NCBI RefSeq assembly: GCF_900101165.1
Contig: NZ_FNFK01000009.1
Coordinates: 1-58,884, forward strand
DNA: 58,884 nucleotides
Direction of reading: 5' to 3'
DNA from: Alkalibacterium thalassium
Lineage (GTDB): Bacteria; Bacillota; Bacilli; Lactobacillales; Carnobacteriaceae_A
Below, in pieces: positions 50,291-58,884 of the stretch (position 1 is its first letter; the number at the start of each line of letters is the position of its first letter). The notes beneath the pieces are model-generated. The model saw nothing but the letters and a program-made list of their open reading frames with translations, was not told where the DNA came from and ran no database searches. The translations under genes and the position numbers were made by a program.

Positions 50291-50817
50291 CTATTAACAA
50301 ACAGATGAGCTGTAACGAAACAAGGGTCGTTCAGACACACAGAGTCCTCCCATCTGAACTGAACGGACACCAGACTCTGTTCGGCGGGAACTTGATGAGT
50401 CTGATCGACAATACGGCATCCATGTCGGTTGCAAAGTTTGCCCGTTCAAATTCTCTTGTGACGGCTTCCATGGACGAGCTTCATTTTCTTCATCCAATCA
50501 AAGCCAGTCACGCGGTGAGTGTGGAGACCTATGTAACAGGTTCCGGAAGACGGTCGATTGAAGTGTTTGCTAAAGTTCTGGGTGAAGACCTAGAATCAGG
50601 AGAAACTTATATCGGGGCAACCAGTTTTCTCACCTTCGTACTCGTCGGTTCATTCGAAACAGATCAGCCCCTTCTTCCTGATCTGGTCTGTGAATCTGAA
50701 GAAGAACAGAAAGTCTGCAGAGATTACAGTGAAAGAAGGAAGAAACGACTGGCTGACAAGAAACTCAATGAAGAACTGGTTGAAGGACTGACATTGACGC
50801 CGCCCTGGATGAGCTGA
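50287..50817 (+). CDS. Acyl-CoA thioesterase (hotdog fold, YkhA/YciA-like)
   Basis: 176 residues. The hotdog-fold motif LNGHQTLFGGNLMSLIDNTASM is near 22-43, with the catalytic Asp in the LIDN segment, and MDELHFLHPIKASHAV near 60-75 supplies the second helix-strand. The family hydrolyses medium- to long-chain acyl-CoA in the cytosol. Its ATG overlaps the TGA of the nudix gene, with AAAGGAGAG ahead, so translation is coupled. Confidence 0.88.
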   Translation: MTINKQMSCNETRVVQTHRVLPSELNGHQTLFGGNLMSLIDNTASMSVAKFARSNSLVTASMDELHFLHPIKASHAVSVETYVTGSGRRSIEVFAKVLGEDLESGETYIGATSFLTFVLVGSFETDQPLLPDLVCESEEEQKVCRDYSERRKKRLADKKLNEELVEGLTLTPPWMS

Positions 50818-50876
50818 TTGAATTTTTTCAAGTCGTTATTTAGCCGGAGGTTCCACTATACTGTCCAGAAAAAAAG

Positions 50877-50926
50877 CCCTCTCCGAGCCTGAACGGTTGT
50901 TATTGAACCATCAGAACAGGAGAGGG
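50877..50926 (-). terminator. Terminator of the HAD phosphatase gene
   Basis: CCCTCTCC (50877-50884) and GGAGAGGG (50919-50926) with a T run on the minus strand after the stem. Confidence 0.75.
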
Positions 50927-50941
50927 ACGGGCGACATGCCC

Positions 50942-51829
50942 TTAATCATTCTTATAAATTTTACCACTTAAAACACGAGTGATCGCTTCGGCTACACCAT
51001 TCTTACGGTTACTTGAAGTAAGGTAATTGGCAGCCTCCTTGGCTTCAGGTGCAGCATTTTCCATGGCAACTGAATATTTTGCCCATTTAAGCATGGAGAT
51101 ATCGTTGATGTTATCCCCGATAGTCATAACCTGGTCGGCTTTAAGGTCCAGTTTTCTGGCCAGTTTAGCGACGGCCAGTCCTTTCTGGGCATTCTTATGG
51201 TTGATCTCAAGGTTTCGTTCACTTGAAGCAGTGATGGCCAAATCAGGAACCGCCTCATAAAGTTTTTCCTTTAAGGGATCCAGCAGCGCCTTTCCTTTTT
51301 TTGTATGGACCGCCACCTTCAAGACGACAAGACTCTGGTCGTTCAGAACGTCGGAGTAGTCATCCACATAAGTGATTGGCATCTCATCTACTCGCTTCTT
51401 AGCTGTTTCAAGAGCTTCTTCAAATGTGATATCCGGGTTCATATCTGATAACATGGACGCGAGCATTTCTTCACGCTGATCCTTATTATCGGAGAAGATG
51501 CCTTTAGATGTCATCAGCTCTTCGTGAAGTGAGTCGTATTGAGAAAAGATGTCAAGCATCTGTCTGACCGTCTTTTTTTCCAGCCCGATATTGTAGAGAT
51601 TTTTTCCGGTTCCGTCAAAATACTGGGCGCCATTCTGTGCAATCAGCGGACAGATAATGGTATGCTCCTTGAGCAAAGGCGAAGCCATCGGGTAATCTCT
51701 CCCAGTCGCAATAGCAAAATGGATGCCTTGTTCCTGCGCACGCTTGATGGCAGAGGCATTTGCATTGGATATTTCCATGTGTTCATTAAGCAGTGTTCCG
51801 TCCATATCGGAAACAATCAGTTTGATCAT
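50942..51829 (-). CDS. Cof-type HAD-IIB phosphatase
   Basis: 295 residues. HAD motif I is VSDMDGTLLNEH (residues 6-17), motif II is the Thr in AIATGRDYPMASP near 40-52, and the IIB cap fills 85-195. Motif III Lys is in INHKNAQKGLAV near 208-219 and motif IV is TIGDNINDISML near 235-246. Cof-type enzymes dephosphorylate sugar phosphates and related metabolites with broad specificity. A single-gene unit with its own terminator. Confidence 0.9.
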   Translation of the reverse strand: MIKLIVSDMDGTLLNEHMEISNANASAIKRAQEQGIHFAIATGRDYPMASPLLKEHTIICPLIAQNGAQYFDGTGKNLYNIGLEKKTVRQMLDIFSQYDSLHEELMTSKGIFSDNKDQREEMLASMLSDMNPDITFEEALETAKKRVDEMPITYVDDYSDVLNDQSLVVLKVAVHTKKGKALLDPLKEKLYEAVPDLAITASSERNLEINHKNAQKGLAVAKLARKLDLKADQVMTIGDNINDISMLKWAKYSVAMENAAPEAKEAANYLTSSNRKNGVAEAITRVLSGKIYKND

Positions 51830-51933
51830 TCATTTCGTCCCCTTTACTAATCTATCTTTTGTATAGTATCAGTCTAACAAAAATAGTGGACGAAGGGAGA
51901 TAAATTTACTCAAAAGAGAAAGGAAGTTTACAT

Positions 51934-52620
51934 ATGTCGATTCCAGTAGACAATGACTGGACCCCCATTTTAAAAGAAGCTGAACAGACCGCGTCCTATC
52001 AGGAATTAAGAGAGTTTTTAAAGAAAGAATACGCTGAGGCAACAGTCTATCCTGTCGTGGAAGATATCTGGCAAGCATTTGAATGGACACCTTTCAGTGA
52101 AGTCAAAGTCGTGATTTTAGGGCAGGATCCCTATCACGGCAGGTATCAGGCTCATGGCCTCAGTTTTTCTGTCAGACCAGAGGTGGATGTGCCTCCTTCT
52201 CTTAAAAATATGTATAAGGAGCTGGAGAGAGATCTGGGGATTCCTCCAGTCTCACACGGGTATCTGAAAAAATGGGCAGAAGAAGGCGTCCTGCTTCTCA
52301 ATACAGTATTAACCGTTCGAGGAGGAGAGGCGCATTCGCATCGCAACAGAGGCTGGGAAGATCTGACAGACCACGTGATAAAGGCCTTGAGTGAGAGAGA
52401 AGAACCGATCGTATTTCTTCTCTGGGGGAATGCGGCTCAGAGAAAAGAGAAGATGATCGATACCAGCAGACACGTCGTTCTTAAAACCTCTCATCCGAGT
52501 CCATTGTCTGCATATCGGGGCTTTTTAGGGTCAGGCGTGTTTTCAGAAACCAATCGGATTCTTGAGAAAATGGGTTTCGAGCCGGTTGACTGGAGTCTGC
52601 CTGAAAACCCGTATGACTAG
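51934..52620 (+). CDS. ung: Uracil-DNA glycosylase, family 1
   Basis: 228 residues. The water-activating motif GQDPYHG is near 63-69, [20 protein letters not shown] follows near 77-96, LLLNTVLTV near 119-127, and the DNA-intercalation loop [11 protein letters not shown] near 188-198. These are the hallmarks of family 1 Ung, which removes uracil from DNA. GAAAGGAAG precedes the ATG. It is transcribed in the same direction as pta but 87 bases apart. Confidence 0.95.
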   Translation: MSIPVDNDWTPILKEAEQTASYQELREFLKKEYAEATVYPVVEDIWQAFEWTPFSEVKVVILGQDPYHGRYQAHGLSFSVRPEVDVPPSLKNMYKELERDLGIPPVSHGYLKKWAEEGVLLLNTVLTVRGGEAHSHRNRGWEDLTDHVIKALSEREEPIVFLLWGNAAQRKEKMIDTSRHVVLKTSHPSPLSAYRGFLGSGVFSETNRILEKMGFEPVDWSLPENPYD

Positions 52621-52707
52621 AATAATTTACTGGTTAAACTGTGAAAACCATTGGAAAAGTGGTATGATTAAGAATGTGGAAAAAACAAATCCTGGAGGGA
52701 AAATCAA

Positions 52708-53691
52708 GTGGAATTATTTGAAAGTCTGAAACAGAACATTCAAGGAAAAGATCTGAAAATCGTCTTTCCTGAAGCGACAGATGAACGTATTTTAGGTGCT
52801 GCATTGCGCCTTCATTACGAAAACATTCTTGAACCCGTTCTGATCGGTAAAGAAGAAGACATTTTAGAGGAAGCAAAAGCTCATGGATATGATCTGAAGG
52901 ATATCGAAATCATCGATCCTGAAACATACGACAAGTTTGACGAAATGGTAGACGCATTTCTTGAGCGCCGTAAAGGGAAAGCCACAGAAGAGCAGGCTAG
53001 AACTCAGCTTAAAGATGTGAACTACTTCGGTACCATGCTTGTCTATCTGGACTATGCAGCTGGCCTGGTCAGCGGAGCGGTTCACTCAACAGGAGATACG
53101 GTCCGTCCGGCTCTTCAGATTATCAAGACCCGTCCTGGCGTAAGCCGTACATCTGGGGCATTCATCATGCTACGAGGACGAGGACAGGAAAAATATCTGT
53201 TCTCCGACTGTGCGATCAATCCGAATCCGGATGAGCAGGTCCTGGCAGAAATCGCAGTGGAAAGTGCCCGTACAGCTAAAATGTTCGGTATCGATCCTAA
53301 AGTTGCATTACTGAGCTTCTCTTCAAAAGGATCAGCTAATGCACCGGAAGCAGAAAAAGTTCGTAACGCAACAAAAATTGCGCAGGAACTTGCTCCTGAC
53401 TTGGCTATTGACGGCGAGCTTCAGTTCGACGCAGCTTTTGTTCCTGCTGTAGCCCAGCAGAAAGTACCTGAATCAGACGTTGCAGGTGAAGCAACTGTGT
53501 TCGTATTCCCTGAACTGCAGTCAGGAAATATCGGCTACAAAATGGCTCAGCGTTTAGGTGGATTTGAAGCAGTCGGACCGATTCTTCAAGGTCTGAATAA
53601 ACCTGTCTCAGACCTGTCACGTGGATGTGTCGAAGAAGATGTCTATAAAACAGCTATCATCACGGCAAATCAGGCACTGATGAACGGCTAA
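52708..53691 (+). CDS. pta: Phosphate acetyltransferase
   Basis: 327 residues, the short single-domain form found in Firmicutes. Conserved segments include FPEATDERILGAALRL (20-35), RTSGAFIM near 149, SFSSKGSA near 209 and GELQFDAAFVP near 233. It converts acetyl-CoA and phosphate to acetyl phosphate, feeding acetate kinase for ATP in mixed-acid fermentation. The start is GTG with GGAGGG eight bases ahead. A -10 TATGAT lies near 52662. A terminator follows, so it is a single-gene unit. Confidence 0.95.
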   Translation: MELFESLKQNIQGKDLKIVFPEATDERILGAALRLHYENILEPVLIGKEEDILEEAKAHGYDLKDIEIIDPETYDKFDEMVDAFLERRKGKATEEQARTQLKDVNYFGTMLVYLDYAAGLVSGAVHSTGDTVRPALQIIKTRPGVSRTSGAFIMLRGRGQEKYLFSDCAINPNPDEQVLAEIAVESARTAKMFGIDPKVALLSFSSKGSANAPEAEKVRNATKIAQELAPDLAIDGELQFDAAFVPAVAQQKVPESDVAGEATVFVFPELQSGNIGYKMAQRLGGFEAVGPILQGLNKPVSDLSRGCVEEDVYKTAIITANQALMNG

Positions 53692-53715
53692 TCATACGAT
53701 CAAAATAGTGTAAAG

Positions 53716-53743
53716 AAAACAGCTCACTCGAGCTGTTTTTTTT
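53716..53743 (+). terminator. Terminator of pta
   Basis: AAAACAGCTC (53716-53725) and GAGCTGTTTT (53730-53739) form a 10-bp stem with a 4-base loop, ending in eight T. Confidence 0.88.
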
Positions 53744-53869
53744 GTTCACTTAAGAATCATGTAAGATAAGTGGTCGTCACAATCAATTACTCACTAGAGA
53801 AAATGAACAGTCAACTTATGACCTCACCGAATAAAAGTAAAATAAAATGGGGATGAATTTAACACATTT

Positions 53870-53919
53870 ACTTCTTCATATGCTTACTATTAGAAGAAGT
53901 GAAGGGTGCAATGTTATAC
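53870..53919 (+). promoter_or_regulatory. Putative glp operon promoter with inverted repeat
   Basis: An inverted repeat ACTTCTTC (53870-53877) and GAAGAAGT (53893-53900) lies just ahead of TTATAC (53914-53919), a plausible -10 element; the -35 position falls inside the right arm. The repeat could be an operator. No convincing catabolite-response (cre) element or leader terminator of the GlpP type is visible before glpK. Confidence 0.4.
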
Positions 53920-53934
53920 TGGATTCGACAGTAA

Positions 53935-55500
<1,566 letters not shown>

Positions 55501-55527
55501 AAACTTAAGAAAGGAGCTGACGGACGC

Positions 55528-57195
55528 ATGACATTTTCAGCTCAGACCAGAAAAGAGAATATAAATAAGCTGTCATCTGAACAAGTCGATTTGCTGATCA
55601 TCGGAGGCGGCATCACTGGAGCTGGATTAGCTCTCCATGCCGCTGCCCGAGGTATAAAAGTTGGTCTGATCGAGATGCAGGACTTCGCAGGAGGGACGAG
55701 CAGCCGGTCCACAAAGCTTGTTCACGGGGGTCTACGCTATCTGAAACAGTTTGATGTGGAGCTTGTGTCAGAAGTAGCTAAGGAACGGGCTGTTATTGGA
55801 AAGAATGCCCCTCATATTGTCCAGCCGGGCTATATGCTGATGCCGGTATATGAAGAACCAGGTGCTTCTTTTAATGCCTTCACTGCAGAAGTTGTTCTGC
55901 ACCTGTACGATTATCTGGCAGAGACTGCCGAAGAATGGGCCCATTATATCGTTGACAAGGAAGAGGTGCTTAAGGAAGAACCTCACTTGAAAGAAGAAGG
56001 ACTTGTAGCCGGAGGTTTCTACCTTGACTACACGAATGACGATGCCCGACTGACAATCGAAACAATAAAAAAAGCTGACGAACTCGGAGCCATTATAACC
56101 AACTATGTTAAAGCTGAATCTTTCGGTTACGATGAGGATGGAAAGATAAGAACTGTCAGAACAAAGGATACGTTGAACGAGGAGTCCTTTGACATCGATG
56201 CGAAAGTCGTGGTGAATGCTACCGGTCCATGGTCGGATGAGACAAGAAAGAACAGGAAGGCATATACTGAAGGTAAAATGTTCCCTACAAAAGGAGTCCA
56301 TTTTGTAGTGGATCATTCTAAGCTCCCTGTGTCCAGAACCATTTACACTGATACCGGACATGAAGATAATCGTATGGTCTTCATTATCCCACGTGGCAAT
56401 AAAACATATTTTGGAACGACGGACACCCCATTTGAGGGGTCGTACGAGGACCCGTCCATCGAACAGGAAGACATTGATTACCTCCTGCAGACAATCAATC
56501 ACCGATTTGACGGGGTATCCATAGCATTGGATGATATCGAATCGAGCTGGGCGGGGCTCAGACCGCTAATTCAGGATGAGAATAATGATGACCCGTCAGG
56601 CATTTCCAGAGGACACGAAATCTTTACTGAAAAAGACGGACTGATCACGATTGCAGGAGGAAAACTGACTGATTACCGGCGTATGGCGGAAGATACCTTT
56701 GAAGTCATCGATAAAGCCTTTGAAGAACTGAATGTAAGGTTCGATCAGGTGGACACGAAGACCATTCCGCTTTCCGGAGGAGATGTCGAAAATCCATTTG
56801 CATTCCAGACATTTATAGATCAGCACAGTCAAGATGGGACTGATGCAGGTCTGGATCAGGACGATGCACGTTTCCTGGTTGACTGGTATGGGACAAATAT
56901 TTTTAAGGTGTATGATCTGCTGGGGAAGGCCCGATCGTTCGATATGCCTTTAAAAGATGCCCTGCAGCTGGCGTATGGGCTGGAGCATGAAATGATTCTG
57001 TCTCCAGAGGATTTCTTTGAAAGACGCACAGATTCAATATTCTTCAATATAGACAAGGTTATTGAACTGAAAGAATCGGTTCTTGATGCCATGCAGAAAG
57101 AACTTGGATGGAGTGAAGAAGAAAAAGAAAACTGGTCTGCTCATCTGGATGAAAGAGTAAGAGAAGTATCACTGGAGGAATACAAAAATAAATAA
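55528..57195 (+). CDS. glpD: FAD-dependent glycerol-3-phosphate dehydrogenase/oxidase
   Basis: 555 residues. The FAD motif is GGGITGAGLALHAA (26-39), followed by FAGGTSSRSTKLVHGGLRYLKQF near 54-76, the family signature. It oxidises glycerol 3-phosphate to dihydroxyacetone phosphate at the membrane. The operon order resembles enterococcal glpKOF, where the enzyme is an O2-using oxidase (GlpO) of about 608 residues with an inserted ~50-residue segment. This protein has the shorter, GlpD-like length, so the electron acceptor is uncertain. The start follows a GGAGCTGA site 28 bases after glpK. Confidence 0.9.
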   Translation: MTFSAQTRKENINKLSSEQVDLLIIGGGITGAGLALHAAARGIKVGLIEMQDFAGGTSSRSTKLVHGGLRYLKQFDVELVSEVAKERAVIGKNAPHIVQPGYMLMPVYEEPGASFNAFTAEVVLHLYDYLAETAEEWAHYIVDKEEVLKEEPHLKEEGLVAGGFYLDYTNDDARLTIETIKKADELGAIITNYVKAESFGYDEDGKIRTVRTKDTLNEESFDIDAKVVVNATGPWSDETRKNRKAYTEGKMFPTKGVHFVVDHSKLPVSRTIYTDTGHEDNRMVFIIPRGNKTYFGTTDTPFEGSYEDPSIEQEDIDYLLQTINHRFDGVSIALDDIESSWAGLRPLIQDENNDDPSGISRGHEIFTEKDGLITIAGGKLTDYRRMAEDTFEVIDKAFEELNVRFDQVDTKTIPLSGGDVENPFAFQTFIDQHSQDGTDAGLDQDDARFLVDWYGTNIFKVYDLLGKARSFDMPLKDALQLAYGLEHEMILSPEDFFERRTDSIFFNIDKVIELKESVLDAMQKELGWSEEEKENWSAHLDERVREVSLEEYKNK

Positions 57196-57210
57196 AGCGA
57201 GGGATTTATA

Positions 57211-57933
57211 GTGGAAACAACTTTATTTCAGCAGTTACTTGGTGAGTATTTCGGCACGATGATCCTCATTCTTCTGGGAGACGGTGTGGTTGCTGCCAAT
57301 GTACTGAAAAAGACGAAATCATATGATAGTGGATGGATCATGATCGGTATAGGGTGGGGGCTCGCCGTAGCTATGGCGGTTTACGCTGTAGGCTGGCTGT
57401 CTCCGGCACATATTAATCCGGCAGTGACCCTCGGAATGGCTGTGGCTGGTGAAATTGGATGGGAGATGGTAATCCCCTACACCATTGCACAAGTTGCAGG
57501 GGGTTTTACTGGTGCCGTTCTGGTCTGGCTTCATTATATTCCTCATTTCAGAGCTACGGATGATCAGGAAGCTATCCTGGCTGTGTTCTCAACAGGTCCA
57601 GCCATTAAAGGATCAAAATGGAATTTGTTATCTGAAACGATTGCGACGATTGTTCTAGTATTCGGCCTACTTGCTTTTACTCAAGGCGATTTTACAGATG
57701 GACTGAATCCTCTGATTGTAGGGTTGCTTATTGTGGCAATCGGGTTTTCGCTTGGAGGAACAACAGGGTATGCCATCAATCCGGCCCGTGATTTGGGTCC
57801 GAGAATCGCTCACCAGATACTTCCTATAGCTAATAAAGGAGGTTCTGATTGGGAGTATTCATGGATCCCTATCGTTGGTCCATTCATTGGTGGAGCTGTC
57901 GGGGCACTCATCTTCCTCGCCATGACGGTCTAA
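57211..57933 (+). CDS. glpF: Glycerol facilitator (aquaporin family)
   Basis: 240 residues with six membrane helices and two half-helices. The two NPA boxes are HINPAVTLGMA near residues 68-78 and INPARDLGPR near 189-198; Asp after the second NPAR marks glycerol-type channels. It lets glycerol enter by diffusion for the kinase encoded upstream. The start is GTG with GCGAGGGA ahead; it lies 15 bases after the dehydrogenase gene and ends the operon at a terminator. Confidence 0.93.
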   Translation: METTLFQQLLGEYFGTMILILLGDGVVAANVLKKTKSYDSGWIMIGIGWGLAVAMAVYAVGWLSPAHINPAVTLGMAVAGEIGWEMVIPYTIAQVAGGFTGAVLVWLHYIPHFRATDDQEAILAVFSTGPAIKGSKWNLLSETIATIVLVFGLLAFTQGDFTDGLNPLIVGLLIVAIGFSLGGTTGYAINPARDLGPRIAHQILPIANKGGSDWEYSWIPIVGPFIGGAVGALIFLAMTV

Positions 57934-57958
57934 TTCCCTGAGTATCTTATCGCTCAAT

Positions 57959-57994
57959 AAAAGACCACTGCTCAATACTAGGCAGTGGTCTTTT
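57959..57994. terminator. Bidirectional terminator after glpF
   Basis: AAAAGACCACTGC (57959-57971) and GCAGTGGTCTTTT (57982-57994) form a perfect 13-bp stem between the convergent glpF and small membrane protein genes. Confidence 0.88.
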
Positions 57995-58008
57995 AATGAG
58001 TGCTGGAT

Positions 58009-58236
58009 TCAGTAAGTAATGCTGGCAAACAAAATAGCTGCAATAGATAGGCCGATTGCCGTAATGTTCATGCGTGTGGTCTGTGCTTTAAGGAAAAATC
58101 CTGCTACAGCCAGAACGATCCCTGCTCCACCGCTGATCATTGCCTGGGGATCAAGCCCGAATGCTACCAGCAGTAAGCCGATAACCCCGGCTAGAATAGC
58201 AGCCCATCCTGTAACTGATCCAATTGTCCGCTTCAT
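58009..58236 (-). CDS. Small membrane protein of unknown function
   Basis: 75 residues with three hydrophobic helices (about 8-27, 31-49 and 55-74), rich in Gly and Ala, with MKRT at the start. AGGAGG precedes the ATG. No family is recognised; similar small three-helix proteins are common in Firmicutes. It is divergent from the thioesterase gene and ends at the shared terminator. Confidence 0.7.
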   Translation of the reverse strand: MKRTIGSVTGWAAILAGVIGLLLVAFGLDPQAMISGGAGIVLAVAGFFLKAQTTRMNITAIGLSIAAILFASITY

Positions 58237-58367
58237 TTCTGTTCCTCCTCGCCTTTTCTAGTGATAATATACACAATGTCGTCTCGTATAATTTTAACAT
58301 AACCCTGTCAGCTTGTGCTACACTGGTAACGATAAAAGTTGAACGTAAAAGAAAGAAGGTCACAATT

Positions 58368-58826
58368 ATGACACTATGTCTACATAAAGTACAGTATTAC
58401 GAAACAGATCAGATGCAGATCGTTCACCACTCCAATTATATCAGATGGTTTGAAGAGGCTAGGACTCATCTGATGGAAGAGCTGGGGTACGGCTATCATC
58501 AGATGGAGGACGAAGGAATTATAATTCCTGTTCTGTCAGTGCAGGCTGAGTATAAAGGAATGGTCCGTTACGGAGAAACTGTCGTGATAGATGCAGAGAT
58601 TAAAGAGTTTACCGGAGTGAAGATGGTCATCAGCTATGAAGTAACTGATAAGGAAACAGGGAGTCTTAAGACGATTGGTGAATCTCGACATGCGTTTTTA
58701 GATAAAGGCACTTACCGTCCAATGTCACTTAAACGGAAACACAAAAAGCTTTTTGACTTGTTCAATGAATTACATGAAGCCACCTTGGAGGGAACTGTCA
58801 AATTTTTTATGAAAACTAAAAATTAA
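58368..58826 (+). CDS. Acyl-CoA thioesterase, YbgC/FadM-like
   Basis: 152 residues from ATG 58368, with GAAAGAAGG eight bases upstream; the longer frame from 58224 is rejected. The hotdog-fold 4HBT motif YYETDQMQIVHHSNYIRWFE (10-29) holds the catalytic Asp, and VQAEYKGMVRYGETVVI near 57-73 is the partner strand. The family hydrolyses short- or medium-chain acyl-CoA or acyl-ACP thioesters. The gene ends 58 bases before the window edge. Confidence 0.88.
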   Translation: MTLCLHKVQYYETDQMQIVHHSNYIRWFEEARTHLMEELGYGYHQMEDEGIIIPVLSVQAEYKGMVRYGETVVIDAEIKEFTGVKMVISYEVTDKETGSLKTIGESRHAFLDKGTYRPMSLKRKHKKLFDLFNELHEATLEGTVKFFMKTKN

Positions 58827-58884
58827 AGGTGGTGAAGGCCCACTGACTATACCAATCGGAGCCGCATTTGCCCTTGACAAACAC

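Noticed and set aside
55768-56502. 244-codon minus-strand ORF
   Set aside because: Antisense to the glycerol-3-phosphate dehydrogenase gene; it is a shadow frame with Cys/Phe/Ile-rich, protein-unlike composition.
58827-58884. Possible start of another gene at the window edge (TIPIGAAFALDKH)
   Set aside because: AAAGGTGG is present, but the frame would need a CTG start and only 14 codons are visible, so no call is made.

Overview
The window reads as chromosome of a low-to-moderate G+C, Gram-positive, fermentative bacterium. Clear Shine-Dalgarno sites (AAGGAGG-like), TTG and GTG starts, Bacillus-type families (YxlEFG, Mhq enzymes, YvrJ, PdxK) and a glp operon arranged as in lactic acid bacteria point to Lactobacillales. 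The NhaC antiporter, betaine-binding lipoprotein and acidic proteins suggest a salt- or alkali-tolerant Carnobacteriaceae member such as Alkalibacterium or Marinilactibacillus. That placement is inference, not a database result.

Layout. 1-348: 3' end of an IS200/IS605-type element (TnpB C-terminus plus right-end hairpin). 383-9562: FAD oxidoreductase and SDR, a P2A-like ATPase with a flavin amine oxidase, a dicarboxylate-type symporter and a 2-hydroxyacid dehydrogenase; a three-unit hairpin array lies at 6874-7010. 9630-13954: ATP-grasp ligase, a divergent monooxygenase/TetR cassette with flanking palindromes, a frameshifted relic of a second ATP-grasp gene, an unknown anchored protein and a 51-bp tandem repeat. 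13955-16923: MhqD/MhqO-like quinone-detoxification pair with a predicted MhqR operator, then a quinone oxidoreductase-like gene. 17084-23343: coiled-coil protein, NhaC, orphan betaine-binding protein, a broken aldo/keto reductase, an acetyltransferase and an SMP-30 family protein.

23773-30507: YxlEFG-like ABC exporter, cupin protein, cytosolic type I pullulanase, TVP38 protein and a DtxR/MntR-type regulator. 30678-34250: four-gene metal ABC importer whose predicted operator overlaps the promoter. 34420-40725: LacI regulator, polyphosphate kinase/exopolyphosphatase pair and a secreted 3D-domain cell-wall protein. 41052-50817: AAC(3)-like acetyltransferase, hydrolase, ECF S component with DUF4430 partner, relic of another aldo/keto reductase, UvrC, acetyltransferase, LURP-one-like and YvrJ proteins, PdxK, a sirtuin lacking its zinc cysteines, Nudix hydrolase and thioesterase. 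50942-58826: HAD phosphatase, Ung, Pta, the glycerol operon glpK-glpD/O-glpF, a small membrane protein and a YbgC-type thioesterase.

Most of the window is housekeeping or catabolic. I did not find a convincing multi-gene novel defence or biosynthetic system. The best candidates for undescribed biology are the two phased repeat arrays (52-bp and 51-bp periods), the TnpB right-end RNA with its resident guide, the relic-flanked monooxygenase/TetR cassette, and several enzymes of known family lacking diagnostic residues (sirtuin zinc cysteines, GlpK regulatory His, P-type ATPase site-I acid).
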